DNA of 64,000 nt from Monoplex corrugatus (GCA_030674185.1 CM060307.1:43624681-43688680), one strand, 5' to 3'. Positions 23,382 to 46,837 are shown, numbered from the stretch's first letter. Made by a program: numbers and translations. Notes: a model not told the origin generated them from the sequence alone.

Positions 23382-24953
23382 TCACTCCGTCCTGCTCAAG
23401 AGACGTGTTGACCGTCTTGGAGGGACTGGTGTAGTGGGCTGCTCTGGTACAGTGGGCTCAGGTGCTGTTGTCACCGTGGGCCGCGTTGTTCTCGGCTGTG
23501 GCTGTGGGCAGACTAGCCACTGCTCATCTTCGGAGTCAGATGACTCCAGGTCTGGTGGTGGCTTCATGTCTGGCATGGACCCAGGTGCTGGCAGGAGGTG
23601 GATTCTGGAAATGGCCTGGTGAGGGCCACCTGCCAGTGACTGGACCGTGTAGATGTGACGGTGCTGGGGGTGGCGTGCCGTCACACAGTACAGGTCCGGT
23701 GACCAGGTGTTGGTCCATGCTGCGCTGGAACCAGGTATCATGTCCCGCAGGTAAACATGCATGCCTACCTGCAGGTCGTCGTCAGCTGCTGGTGTAGACG
23801 TCACCTGCTCCAGTGCCGCTGGGTCCTGTCGTTGACCACCATGGCTCGGGTGGCCTCTGGATCGATGGTGTCTGCGGGGCACTGGAACAGGACGTGCACC
23901 GGCAGCTCTAGAGGTGCTGACCGCACTGAGGTTCTGGCTGGCACAGGGGAGATTGGGGGCAGCAGCAGATTTGGAGGGCTGATGAAGAAGAGAGGGAGAA
24001 TGGGGCAAGGGAGAAGGAGTATTGGCAGGCTTGGACTTGCCTGGATGTTGCTTCTTCCTTTTGTGCCCTGCAGCTTGTCTGTGGGTGACTGCAGGGTCTG
24101 CGCTTCGCTTTGCAGCTCTCTTGGGTGCAGCCTGCCGTCGCCACTTGCCTCTCTTCTCGTACCGGCGCCGGTTCCAGCATTTGTCTTCAGTGTGGCCGGC
24201 CCGGTCACACCAAAGACAATGTTGTGGTGGCTGCCGCTGCCGTGGTGATGGTCGCTGTTGGCTAATGTGGAGAGGTGGTTGCCATGGTGGTTTCTTCGCA
24301 GCCACAGTGTTGCACCGCTGGAGACTTTGGTCTATGCTGGCATTGAGTTCTGCCAGCTGTGCCTCCATACGGGCGATGACTGGGCTGGAGTTGGCCACTA
24401 TCAGCTGTGCCAGGTGGTCTTCAGCACAGCTGTCCTCTCTCATCCACCGCAGGGCCTCCATCTTGGCTCCCTCGAAGGTGGTGTCCGGATGATCTCTTAT
24501 GTAGCGCCGGACATCCCTCCTGAGAGCGCCTGGGGAGAGACCACAGACGAAGGCGTCCCGAAGCTGCATTGGTGACAATGTCCCCTCTTCAGCTTGGTTG
24601 GCCTTCATCCAGAGTACGCGTAGGTGGGTCGCGTACTCAATGACAGTCTCCCCCTTTCCCTGCTGCCTGTTGTAGAATATGGCAGCAAGAGTTGTGGAGT
24701 CCCTCTGGTCACCCCAGTTGTCCTGGATGATCTTCAGGATCTTGTCTGGAGTGTCCACTCTTGCCGTTGGTTGCCATAGCACCTCCCGACGAGCTGGGCC
24801 CTCTAACGATGATATGAGCCAGAGGGCAGCTGCTTTGTCATCCAGGGGCTGGAGCTGAAGAATAAGCTTGGCCTCCTGGATAAAGTCGTCGATTACTGAG
24901 GTGCCTTCATCGCCTGACAGCTTTGGTAGCTTGTAGAGCTGTGAGTTTGACAT
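23382..24953 (-). CDS. Gag polyprotein with zinc knuckle joined to an integrase C-terminal remnant
   Basis: The chosen start is MSNSQLYKLPKL at 24953, because the open frame further upstream lies in the LTR. The product is 523 residues and uninterrupted. A Gag capsid-like region spans about residues 1-180 (DDFIQEAKLILQLQPLDDKA, FYNRQQGKGETVIEYATHL, MQLRDAFVCGL). A CX2CX4HX4C zinc knuckle (CLWCDRAGHTEDKC) is at about 246-259, followed by a basic stretch. A region at about 393-455 (LQVGMHVYLRDM, WSPDLYCVTARHP, ISRIHLLPAP) matches the end of Ty3-type integrases, then a Pro/Thr-rich tail. One frame over, 23801-23930 reads LPVHVLFQCPADTIDPEATR, which also looks like integrase-linker sequence, so the fused frame crosses a deletion scar and a small frameshift. 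Confidence 0.8.
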   Translation of the reverse strand: MSNSQLYKLPKLSGDEGTSVIDDFIQEAKLILQLQPLDDKAAALWLISSLEGPARREVLWQPTARVDTPDKILKIIQDNWGDQRDSTTLAAIFYNRQQGKGETVIEYATHLRVLWMKANQAEEGTLSPMQLRDAFVCGLSPGALRRDVRRYIRDHPDTTFEGAKMEALRWMREDSCAEDHLAQLIVANSSPVIARMEAQLAELNASIDQSLQRCNTVAAKKPPWQPPLHISQQRPSPRQRQPPQHCLWCDRAGHTEDKCWNRRRYEKRGKWRRQAAPKRAAKRSADPAVTHRQAAGHKRKKQHPGKSKPANTPSPLPHSPSLLHQPSKSAAAPNLPCASQNLSAVSTSRAAGARPVPVPRRHHRSRGHPSHGGQRQDPAALEQVTSTPAADDDLQVGMHVYLRDMIPGSSAAWTNTWSPDLYCVTARHPQHRHIYTVQSLAGGPHQAISRIHLLPAPGSMPDMKPPPDLESSDSEDEQWLVCPQPQPRTTRPTVTTAPEPTVPEQPTTPVPPRRSTRLLSRTE

Positions 24954-25039
24954 GGTTTGGCAACTTGATGAATCTGCAGCACTGTCTTCTTGTTTTCTTG
25001 TTCCCTTTCCGAATCTGGATCCTGCTCGATAGCGCCAGG

Positions 25040-26002
25040 TGTGATGGACTCGAGTGGTTAAGGGGGGGTAAGTGAGGGTGATGATGATATTTGCTGTGGT
25101 GGTCCTTCTAATCCAGAGCAGAAAGGGAAGTCTCTCAATCAAAAGACAAGTCCTCGTTTTGCTACTTGACTCTTTATTATTGAGAAAAGAAGACGAGGAA
25201 GGAGACAGGTAAGAAGGAAGACAGTGCTACAGTAACGCCGTGAAGTTGATCACCTGCTGTGAGACTAAGGGTGGTGGCAGGAAAGGGCACCTCTGGTGAG
25301 ACTAAGAGTGGCGGTGGAAAAGCACACGCTAAGATGCGCCTTGTTATTTTGTACTCTGGGAACAGAGCATGATGGTCATATTTTCAAATCTCAAACCTTT
25401 CAGATGGCAAGGTCTGATTGGTTGTTCTCACCTAATTAATCAATCAACACTTAGTGTGTAGTTTTAACGCAGCGCGTCGGTACACACAAGTGAAACGCTG
25501 GTCATTGTCCGGCAGTTCCGCGAGTGGGTATGTGCTCGCTATCGAGCCACAAATACCTAGAGCGGTTGAGACAGACGCGCCCTGCGGTCATTGTCTGAGT
25601 GTTCCCGCCGGCAATTACACGGCGATTGTTCTATAATGCTACAGTAAAGGCAGCATAAATTAGTGACGGCCCCCTCTACGTTCTGTAAAACTACAACATA
25701 ATACTGACTGGAGATGACGACAAAATCTTGTCGTAGGCCTGCTTTAGAGTACATGTACACATTGTAGATCTGCTAATTGTTTAGCAGTGTGTTATCTACA
25801 ATGTATATGCGTCATGTACTGGTTAGATCTTTGGAATGATTAATGCATAGCTATGGATAGGCAGAGGCTGTGAAATACCAGTATAATTAGGCCAAGAGAA
25901 TGCAAGGCGTTTTTGATCTAGGCAAGCACGCTACACGGTGTTGCCTTTGAGCGTTGTAGGTAAATGGGGAAAGATCGTAACAGAGCAAGGCACTCTGTTA
26001 CA
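25040..26002 (-). repeat. 5' LTR of the Ty3-like element
   Basis: 963 bp; on the - strand begins TGTAACAGAGTGCC and ends GAGTCCATCACA, followed by the candidate primer-binding site. It should hold the promoter for the Gag transcript, but no core promoter motif is assigned. Confidence 0.92.
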
Positions 26003-26154
26003 TTCCTGTTCTATGTTATTATATATCATTCTTTTATAGCTTGATTATCTCCAAACTCATTTGGACTATTTGTGCATTACACATAATCAGACTTTTATTT
26101 TTTAAGTGGAGCCGGGAGAACTTGAGTTGTCAGGTGAGCTGATGATGCTCCATT

Positions 26155-26435
26155 ATGTTGTTACACAGTCTGCATCTTCGGTGGGTGTCCTGTTGGGTGT
26201 TTTTATGTTTCCATAAGCCACTAGACTTTGACGTGACTTGCATGATCTTTATTGACTTTAATCAGCTTATTATAGTATTTCCGCATATCTTTTTTGCATA
26301 TAACACACGGAAAAGTTTTAGACACTGGCAGGTCTGCACACGTTGACTTCAGGGGGTCAGAAAAATTAACACCATTTACCCAGAAGGTGGATGTATCCAG
26401 GTGGATCGAACTCGGGACCTTTTGATTTGAAGTTC
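26155..26435 (-). repeat. tRNA-derived SINE, copy 2
   Basis: Read on the - strand the right end has a good B-box (GAGTTCGATCC, complement of 26402-26412), then blocks shared with the 12.9 and 46.6 kb copies: ttacccagaaggtgg, gacactggcaggtctgcaca, cataagccactagactttga, ctgcatcttcggtgggtgtc. RNA polymerase III promoter boxes inside a mobile non-coding repeat define a SINE. Confidence 0.75.
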
Positions 26436-26818
26436 AATGTCTACTGTACTTGCGTTCTAGTATAAGTACAGAAAATAAATGGATCCTTACCAGAGTCTGT
26501 TGGTTGTTGATGTTTGAACCTTTGCCAAGGTCTTCATGATCAGAATTAGTATCACTATATGGCTCTGTCATTTTGGGTGAGTGGTGACCACATGATATGA
26601 GAACTTCATAATAAATTTATGATTATGTATAGACAGTTGGTGGTGATCTGACGGTGAAACTGACGTTACATAATTTTACAATACTCTCTCTCTCTTTCAG
26701 TCAATTACAAACGTGAAACAGACAGTCCCCCTTCCACACACATATGCAAAGGCAGGCACACTTGCATACACAGACACAGACGCAGAGAATGAGCGGTAGA
26801 CAAACAAACAGTCAGACA

Positions 26819-27098
<280 letters not shown>

Positions 27099-27261
27099 AA
27101 TATGAAAAGAAAGGGGAGAGGAAAAGAAAAGACATTCTTCTCTGAGGTATAGGTGTCCACAGAAATGATGAAATATGCGTTACTGCTAGATGAAACAGAG
27201 GTCATAAAATACAGTGTCACATGGACATAAATCTGCAAACATAGAAACACACTGTGACTCG

Positions 27262-27302
27262 TACACACACATGCAACACACACACCACACACACACGCAC
27301 CA

Positions 27303-27350
<48 letters not shown>

Positions 27351-27446
27351 CCACACACACACACACCACACACACAACACACATACACACACACACACAC
27401 ACACAACACACACACACACACACACAACACACAAAAACACACACAC

Positions 27447-27526
<80 letters not shown>
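27262..27526 (+). repeat. (CA)n / (CGCA)n microsatellite
   Basis: Mixed CA runs with a pure CGCA block at about 27302-27350, then about 100 bp of CA. Confidence 0.95.
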
Positions 27527-27528
<2 letters not shown>

Positions 27529-27747
27529 CGTGGTCAGTATGAATCAAATCTCCCTGAAAAACTGAACATGCCCGAGGGAATTTTGAAAGGGAGTGATGAC
27601 AAAAGGAGAACACTTGAGTGCCTCACTGTTACACTGAGGATTTACTGGAGTGTTATCAGTCCAGTTTTATCAGTGATGTGTTATCTAGCTTCAGCATCAG
27701 TGTACAGTTTTGAACCTGCGTTCATGTGAATGACTGAGTGAATGTGT

Positions 27748-27771
27748 GTGTGTGTTGTCACTGTTGTGTAT

Positions 27772-27859
<88 letters not shown>

Positions 27860-27905
27860 TGAGTAGAGAGAGAGAGGAGAGAGAGAGAGAGAGTGTGTGT
27901 GTATG
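27748..27905 (+). repeat. (TG)n followed by (GA)n microsatellite
   Basis: TG run to about 27858, then GAGAGA and TGTGTG patches. Confidence 0.92.
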
Positions 27906-28085
27906 TGTGATGTTGAATTCATTTTGATTATGCATACGATAACAGATAAGCGAAGAAGAGTCAGTATGAAAATTATGCTGTAGCAGTAGAGTGTCAGAAA
28001 TTTGAATACAGTTGTGGGGATTGTATACCAATCAACCAAATAACAGCAAACAAATTTCCAAAATGTGCATACATCAATTGATTAA

Positions 28086-29158
28086 CTCACTCGGTATGGA
28101 GAGTTTTTCCCCTTGCGTTTCCCCTGGTACGGCCCATTTTGAAGGGTTAGGAATAAAATCACAAAAAATACAAAACATAAAGGAACAAAATGAAACTTTC
28201 AGATCTGAATATTTTTTAGATGTTGGGTTAGTTCATGCCAAAATATTGAAGTTCTTCCTTGAATTTTTCTTCTTCATGTGCCATGTTGAAAATGCCCCAA
28301 ATTTTGTGGTCAGGATCACCGTACAGTCACACACTTTGATCAGCTCCATGAACACACAGTCAAAGGTGAGAAGGTCTTTGTATGCACAAAACAACATGAA
28401 TAAAGTAGACTTTGCTCAGGGTAAAAAAAAAAGATTATTAGTGATATATGAATAAATGTTACAAATTGTTACACAGGGGAGTTATACTATATAGGGGCGT
28501 GGCACTCAAATGAGACATGCAGGCCACAAGAGCCAGAGAAGGACGCAAAGTGGGAGAAAAACTAAAATCTTCGTGCCAGTCATGCTTTCATAAAGTGAAT
28601 GAAAACTCCATCAGGCATGGGACTCGCTGTACTTGGCCTGCTGACTGCTCGCCTCTCGTGACGTGTACGCCCACCTCTCTTTCCCACTTCACTGTCGTCT
28701 GAAACTGGGTCACTGTCAGTACCTTCTTGCTGGCAGCTTCCATCACTTGATACACTTTCACCATTATCTTCAGCATACTCCTCGAGTCCAATCCTTCAGT
28801 CTGAAGCACTTCAATCACTTTAGCAGCAGTAAAACGCCGCAGACGCGATCTACTTTGTTCGAAAACTCGTACTCGCCTGCGACGCCATTTTCGACACGAA
28901 TGCAGATTAGCAAATCATTCGGGGTGCCGAAGAGAATCGCTTCCCGACGAGTGTAGTGTTACGGAATCTCACGAAGTAACTTTCCACTTGACCCTTGACA
29001 TATAATTGTTTGCAGTGACCACTGTGGCTATGGTAGGCATGCAGGCTCAAAAGGGGAGTGTCGAAAAATGTTTAATTATCGAAACCGCTATAGCGTTCCG
29101 TCGTACGCAACCGTGCCTTTCATCACGACCGCTATAGCGTTCCGTCGTACTGAGTGAG
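28086..29158. mobile_element. piggyBac-like transposon, internally deleted
   Basis: Flanked by TTAA on both sides (28082-28085 and 29159-29162) with inverted ends CTCACTCGGTA and TACTGAGTGAG. Near the right end the phrase accgctatagcgttccgtcg occurs twice (29084 and 29128), as subterminal repeats. Inside on the - strand is a relic of the transposase N-terminus. At 1073 bp it lacks the catalytic region, so it would need an outside transposase. Confidence 0.85.
28480..28905 (-). pseudogene. Relic of a piggyBac-type transposase N-terminus
   Basis: The - strand reads VRVFEQSRSRLRRFTAAKV (from about 28880), then VIEVLQTEGLDS, the basic head and start of the acidic region usual in these proteins. 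Downstream, in shifted frames, come SATPLYSITPL-like phrases that resemble the beginning of the catalytic domain. The Asp triad region is missing. Frameshifted and non-functional. Confidence 0.65.
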
Positions 29159-29589
29159 TTAAAGAAATATAGATGTAATCATTTGCAACAAAAGCATGAG
29201 GATAAAATTCATGAAAGGAATTTTGACATATGCTTAGATTTTGATGTTCATTTTTAAACCTCCAGTGTATAAAATGTCATTATGTGTGTCTGCATGCTGT
29301 ATGGAGTTCATATGTCAGCAGTGTCTTTTCATATGTGTATGATTTTTTGTCATTTTACGATGCCATATTGTATGTTTGGTGTCCGTTTGATGTGGAGCAA
29401 AAAGTGAATGAAAAAAGTTTATTTAAAAAAAGATGAGGGTGGTTTATGGTAGTTCTCTGATCTTGTAATAATATGAGCGGACCGTTTTTATGTTCAAGTA
29501 ATTAGTATTTTCTAAGTATGTAATTTCATTAATTTGATTTTTTAATTACTTACTGTTAGTTTTTTTGGTGGTTAGTTTGTATATTGTAA

Positions 29590-30126
29590 ATGATATTGTG
29601 GTGTGTCAAAGGCAGATGTGATGCGTCTAGTGTGTCGGCTAGTGACTGCGTGCTTGTCACCTCTCATTTTCAGCCTGCACCGCTGACTAGCACTGCTGCT
29701 TGCAACTATGCGAAAAGAAGAGCAGAATGCGTAAGTCTCTTCTTGTCAGTACACAGCCTCTCCATCAGCAAGCCCTATGTTATGCCTCCTCGTGGCGACA
29801 TGCGGTAACTGAGCACCTCACGGACTCAGGCTAAATCTTGAGAGACTCGGAGGAGGTTTGGCCCCCAGATGTGCGGCACGTAGGCCCACCGGCGTGTAGA
29901 TATGCTCTGGTGCCCACGAACCAGATCCCCAAGCTATGGGTAAATAGTACCACTGCCTTGTGGACATCTCGGGAGAGAATAAGGCTAAGGGAGGTAACCC
30001 TGATAGAAAAAAATCACCCTACTGCTTTGTAGGTTGTCGTAGGAACGTCAAAGGCTAGCGGAGAGACCGTAAACAAACCGATGGAAGGCAATGGGAAACC
30101 ACCATTGTATTCTCCCCAGCAAAATC
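29590..30126 (+). repeat. Unclassified moderately G+C-rich repeat-like segment
   Basis: Block of different composition (tcacctctcattttcagcct, gtgcggcacgtaggcccacc, gaaggcaatgggaaaccacc) that runs directly into a retrotransposon 3' end. It may be the body of a non-autonomous element that shares the RTE-type tail. No second copy in this window, so this is inference. Confidence 0.35.
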
Positions 30127-30285
30127 ATGGACAACAGGTAGACCCAGGGAGAAGATACTAGACGGACTTGTAGAGTGGCTGAAGACAAAGAGGGTGGAAG
30201 AGATGCTTGAGGCAACAAGAGATAGAGACAGATGGAAGTCCATGATCGCCAACGCCATACGGCAAGGCACCTGATGATGATGATG
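30127..30285 (+). mobile_element. Retrotransposon 3' end with (TGA)n tail
   Basis: Matches the last ~160 bp of the 18.3-21.25 kb element: caggtagacccagggagaag, gacggacttgtagagtggct, tccatgatcgccaacgccat, caaggcacctgatgatgatg. It lies just upstream of the first recognised ERGIC1 exon. Confidence 0.85.
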
Positions 30286-30405
30286 AAATGATATTGCTTC
30301 AAACCAGGTCCCACATTTGCCACGTTGTTATCTTTTAAGCATTTGCCTCGTTGCAGATTTAATCTTAGGTATTTGCATGAAGTTTGTGAATTTATAGTAC
30401 TTTGC

Positions 30406-30440
30406 TGTGTGTGTGTGTTGTGTGTGTGGTGTGTGGTGCG

Positions 30441-30471
<31 letters not shown>

Positions 30472-30472
30472 T
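30406..30472 (+). repeat. (TG)n/(TGCG)n microsatellite next to a splice acceptor
   Basis: The run ends only about 13 bases before the AG of the first recognised ERGIC1 exon and replaces much of the usual pyrimidine tract. Confidence 0.85.
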
Positions 30473-30485
30473 GATATGTTTACAG

Positions 30486-41873
<11,388 letters not shown>

Positions 41874-44260
41874 ACAGTGATGTGTTCACAATTACAGGTT
41901 TATCACACAAATATTCCACACAGACACTGCTGTGAGCTGTGTTTCATATCCACCAACAACTTTTATCCCAGCAAGAATTGTTTTTCTTTTTGAATGGTGA
42001 TCTGATGATATTACTCTTATTGAAGTTAATTGTTGAAAGGAGTTTTGTAGTGCATATTTTATTCCAGTGCATATTTTGAATGGACATTTTGTTTAGATCA
42101 CATTATATAGAAAATACAGAACAGCTGCTGACTGGATGTTTTTTTCTCTTGTTTGAAAATATGGACAATATTTGCAGAGCAAGATAAGCGTAATGTTTAC
42201 TGGCTTTGCTTGTTTTTGTATCAAGTTTTAGGGAGAAGGAAGGAAGGAAAAAATTTTAGCAAGCAGATATTCTTACCTTCTGAACTTGATATTCAAGTCT
42301 TAGTGATATTAGTGCAATTGCTCTTTCTCAAATTCATTTGTAACTTCTGAAATGTCAGTCCAGTAGACTGTGTACTAAAACACAGTGAAAATGATGATGT
42401 GAGATTATGATCAGCATATATTTCATGTATATTTTGACCATGGATTATGTGCAAGTGTGAATGAATCTGCATACATGCTTCTGTGATGATCTTTCATGTT
42501 GGTAATGTCCTTTTTGTTTTTGTGTTATTTTCGTTGTTGTTGTATTTCTTGTGGTAAACTGGACATTATATTTTCTTCTGTCATAATCATGGGAAGAATT
42601 GTGCGAAATTGTTGTGCAAATGAAATTTTGCTTACCACATTTCCTCTGAAGGTGTATAGTTTATGTATAGATTATTTGATCACTAAAAAGGTGGTTTGCT
42701 TAAGTTGCCTTTTTTTGTCATATGCAATCACAATGATCAGAGATTGGTGTAGTTTTGCTCCAGTGCTATTATCTCGTGGCTAGTGTATGACTTACACAGT
42801 CTGCACATTTCTTTTGTTCCTGGCTGTGGAGGTCTGGGTGGAAATCCAGGCTACTTTGTTTCTTTCTTGATGGGTCCCGGTGCAGTATTGTTCATGGAAA
42901 GTATTCATATTTTGTCGTATTTATATATCCTCCTCCTTCATGTTGGCAATGTTGCACATTTTTGGGTAATGGTATATGATAATTATTATATCTGTTGCGG
43001 GTGTGTGGCAAAGGTTGTATATATTTTGTGATCATTTTATCAGCTGCTAGTGCCTTTTGAAGCTTTTATATATTGTATTATGTGATAATTTTGTCTGTTG
43101 TGGGTCATTCCATGGAGATGTTTAACAGTTGATCTGACAGTGTTGCATATAACAACTAACGTACACAGCTTTCTGGTTCTAAGGGGGATGCTTGTCATCC
43201 ATGTTCACAACATGCTTAGGATGCATGGAAAGATAAAGGAAAGGAATAAATGTAATTGTCTTGCTGCTGTCTGCAGCCAAAAAAAACCACCAAAAAAACC
43301 AAAAACAAACAAAACAGAAAGAAAAAGGTGACAGCTGAACAGCAGAAGATTCTCAGACTAACCCCACTTATGCAAGTGTTTTGACCCTAAACCGCTTTCT
43401 AAGGGTCTAATTTGTCCTGTTTTTTCATACTAGTGTTAGTAATGTTGATTTGGAAGATATTTCACTTTTTTTTTTATGCTTATATACTCATACAGTAACC
43501 TGTTTGGAATACCACTAAAAAGACTACTTTGCATACACATGTATACATACATATGCATGTACACACACACACATGTGCATCCATACACACACACACACAA
43601 ACGCAGATACACACACACCCACACACACAGTTTGCCTCTGATCTCAGCATTTAAATCTGTCAAGTTATTAACAATTCCCGGAAATGAAATGCTTTCCACT
43701 TGATGTGGCCAGTTTTTGTGAACTAAGGAATATATTTTTGGAATGATTGCCCTGGGCGTTGAATCTATCCTAAATAAGATGTTGAAAAATTATTGGAAAG
43801 ATATTGTTCATTTATGAGCTTAGTTATAAATTTAAAATGTGATATAGGATTTTTAGCATGCGGGGCCAAGAAGGCACATGGGTCCGACTCCTCTTTTTGT
43901 CCCTTTTCTTAACACTACAGTTGTCAGAGAATGTGTTCAGTCGTAAGCTGTTTACTGCAGTGGTGTATTTCATGTTTTTCAGATTTGTTGTTTTTGTCAT
44001 ATCATGTATTTGCTGATGGTTGTTCACTGTACATGTAATGTTCTATTTTATAGCTCACATTTTGAGACTATCAGTTATATGTGTTTATTGTTTATCAGTT
44101 ATATGTGTTTATACATGCCTGTGAATTTCAGGTGATTGAGAACAAATATCTCGTCTTTCATAGAGATAAATAAGAAATTATACCTTGTGAAAAGGAGGAA
44201 GTGAAATGATCAGTAACTGTTGTTTGAATAAAGTGGTTCAGTGACAGGATGGGGTGTAGA
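41874..44260 (+). other. Probable long ERGIC1 3' untranslated region and downstream sequence
   Basis: T-rich sequence without further coding exons after the ERGIC1 stop. AATAAA sites occur at about 43245 and 44225, but the true end of the transcript cannot be chosen from sequence alone. A small CA/TA patch lies at 43530-43630. Confidence 0.4.
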
Positions 44261-45029
44261 GCACATTTTCACAAGGAAAATGGTAAAGTAACGAGTTGGT
44301 GTGTAAAACATTTTCAGAAGGGAATGTTAAGGATGCAGGAAGCCATATTAGATTCCAGTGGCTTATGGAAACATTAAAGGCTCAGCTTAGATGTGCACCG
44401 AAGATGGAGTATGCAGACTTTGCAGCAACATTCCACCTGCATAGCATAGGCGAAACAACGTGCATAATACATGCCTCCAAGAAAAATCAAAACACTAAGA
44501 AAATTAGAGGAAAGAATGGAGGCCAAGGTGGGCACTGGTGCATTACTGTCACTGAATGTCTGTCATTTTAAGTATCATGAAGAATATGGTTAATATGTTA
44601 AGAAAATATTTTGTTATATCATTTACTCCTTGACAACTAACTGGAGAACCATGTATACTTGTGTTGTGTTCATAGTTCATGTAAGGTCTTGCAGATACAA
44701 ACTAGTATGTTGACCCATATGAATATGATAGTTTGTGAAGAATGATACTTTGTTGAGAAGTAATCCATAGGGATAAACTTAGCAAAATGACCAGTATGGT
44801 TTGATACGTTTGTTTCCTTATTTGGATGATCTCGTTTTGATTTCTGACCTATCACAGCTAGCAATATACGAAGCAAGTTTACTTCAGTATTTTGTTGAAT
44901 GGTGTTCTTACATCTTGGTTCTTGCTTGTACTCCTTCATCTCCATTATTCCATATTACTCTCAACAGAAAAAACACACCAGAATTTGGAGGAGTGATGAT
45001 GGTGGTAGTCTTAGTTGCTGGTGTGGTGA

Positions 45030-45060
<31 letters not shown>

Positions 45061-46580
45061 GTTCGTTCGTTCTTTGATTTAACGTCTTTTCACTATAAGT
45101 GATATTAGACGTATGTGTATATGTGTGTGTGTGCGTGTGTGTGCATGTGTGTAAATGATATCAGAAAAGATCTGTTTCATTTTCATATCTTTGATGTTTT
45201 GTCTCTTTTTCTTTAGGTTGTTTTGCCTCTGTTTTCACTCCCTCAAAGCTTTTCGAACAAAGTGGCAAGTATTACCTATCCATACACTCTGAGATGTCTG
45301 AAGTCATGACTGTTTAGGTCATGAAATAGTTTCCATCAATTCTCAGTTAACAGAATATAGCTAGATTTAGTAATTGCCTGTGTTATTCATCCATCCTTGA
45401 TTATCTGTAATTATGTCTGTTTTGATATCCAGTAACGCAGCATTTGGTACTTAATGAGAGCATTTTGATCATATGCATATATTACTTATTCATGAATACT
45501 ATCCATGTTTGTCTGACTATTTTGATATCTACATACACAGCATTTAGTACTTAAATTAATGAGAGCATAGTGGTCACATGCAAATATTTGTCCATGAATT
45601 CTATCTATGACAGTCTACAATGCTATGCTATTTTTGAATATCTGAAAACTCAGCTTTTGGTACTTAATGACAGCATTATGTTCGATTTATTGGTTTGTTT
45701 TTATCTTATGACAATGTAGTTGATATTGAGAGGAGTGTGAGTATGAAACGTTGACAATCGTGCAATTATGAATGTGACAAAAAGTATTTACAAGACAGCA
45801 TCTTTTCACTGTGTTCCTCATCTGGTCCATTGTAAGTCCAGTGCTGTGTGATAATTTTTCGCAGCTCGGTTATTGAACAGAGTACTGCTGGTCAGTATCA
45901 TAAAACAGATTGCCATAAATTCCTGCTTAATATGTAGTGCGAAGTCACTGTTCTCCAATTATTTTATATTGTGATGTAGATTTACTGACATTACTGCCAT
46001 TTCTTGTCCACAGAACGTGCCCTTCCACTTCAGCTTTCTAATATGCAAGAACCAGTAGATTTGGCAATAATCATTAATGCTTCACATTTATACTCAGAGA
46101 TGATATTGCATTTTAGATAATTTTTTGTGTGTGTGTGGGCAGCATAAATTCATAGTGTGAGAAGTCTGTCACAGCTAATGGAAATGATGATAATGTTGTT
46201 GGACTTGTGAAATGATGATTTATATTATCTGGTATTGCATTTTTTTCACATGTATCATGGAATTGGTTTTACTTTTTGTGGGATTGGATGGTTTGTTTAT
46301 TTATACACTTGTATATTTTTCTTTTGCTTTTTGTTGCCGAGGATTATTTTTTTAAATTAAACGCAGCTTTCTTGATATGTGTTGTGTGTGTGAGAGTGAG
46401 AGAGAGAGAGAGCTGAAGCTCATGTGCAACATGTGAAGAAAAACCTGATATACGAGTATTAGCAATGAAAAGAATGTAAAAAAAATGATAAAATTCTTTT
46501 GGGTCGGTTCAGAGCTTCTTTTTTAAGTGTTCTGGATTTTCTTGGATGCATCAATTTTATACACACTGTGCAGGCAATAC
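44261..46580. other. Non-coding stretch with a degenerate ~120-bp tandem repeat
   Basis: At about 45425-45680 three diverged units share ttttgatatc/taacrcagcatttggtactt/aatgagagcat. TG patches lie at 45030-45062 and 45120-45150. The open frame at 44296-44571 has no recognisable family features and is probably chance. Confidence 0.45.
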
Positions 46581-46584
46581 GTTC

Positions 46585-46837
46585 TGCATAGTCTCAATAC
46601 TCCGTCTTTGGTGGGCGTGCATGCTGGGCGTTTTCGTATTTCATAAGCCACCAAACACTGACATGGTTTATAAAGTTTTCATTGTACATACTTGATGTGC
46701 TGTGTGCTGTACAAATGAAGAAGGTTTAGGCACACACTGGTCTGACACATGGTGACCTAGCAGATGAGAAAAATCTCCATCCTTTATCCGCCAGGCAGAA
46801 GGTACCCAGGCAGGACTGAATCCCAGTCCTTCCGATT
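46585..46837 (-). repeat. tRNA-derived SINE, copy 3
   Basis: Same block order as copies 1 and 2: ctccgtctttggtgggcgtg, cataagccaccaaacactga, ggcacacactggtctgacac, tttatccgccaggcagaagg, and a B-box-like ggactgaatcccagtcc (46813). Its right end meets fold-back copy 4. Confidence 0.75.

Larger units (their letters stand above)
21770..26002 (-). mobile_element. Young Ty3-like LTR retrotransposon derivative carrying only Gag and an integrase tail
   Basis: Two long direct repeats (21770-22730 and 25040-26002) bound it, with TG...CA ends and the 4-bp TTCC duplication at 21766-21769 and 26003-26006. Coding is on the - strand. Next to the 5' LTR (right) is a TGGCGCTATCGAGCAGG stretch in primer-binding position; next to the 3' LTR (left) is a purine tract GGTGGGGGGAGG. 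The internal part is only about 2.3 kb, far too short for a full gag-pol. Protease, RT and RNase H are absent; Gag and the end of integrase remain. This is a deletion derivative that would need proteins from a complete relative. Confidence 0.9.

Noticed and set aside
21770..26002. Pair of duplicated host genes suggested by the identical 22.2 and 25.5 kb open frames
   Set aside because: These frames lie inside the two LTRs and simply repeat with them.
29779..29803. First coding exon of ERGIC1 (frame MPPRGDM followed by a GTAACT donor in the right phase)
   Set aside because: The residues do not match the family's conserved start, and the site lies in a repeat-like block; the phase match is likely chance.
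44296..44571. 91-codon open frame as a gene
   Set aside because: No recognisable family, no splice context, and a length expected by chance in this sequence.
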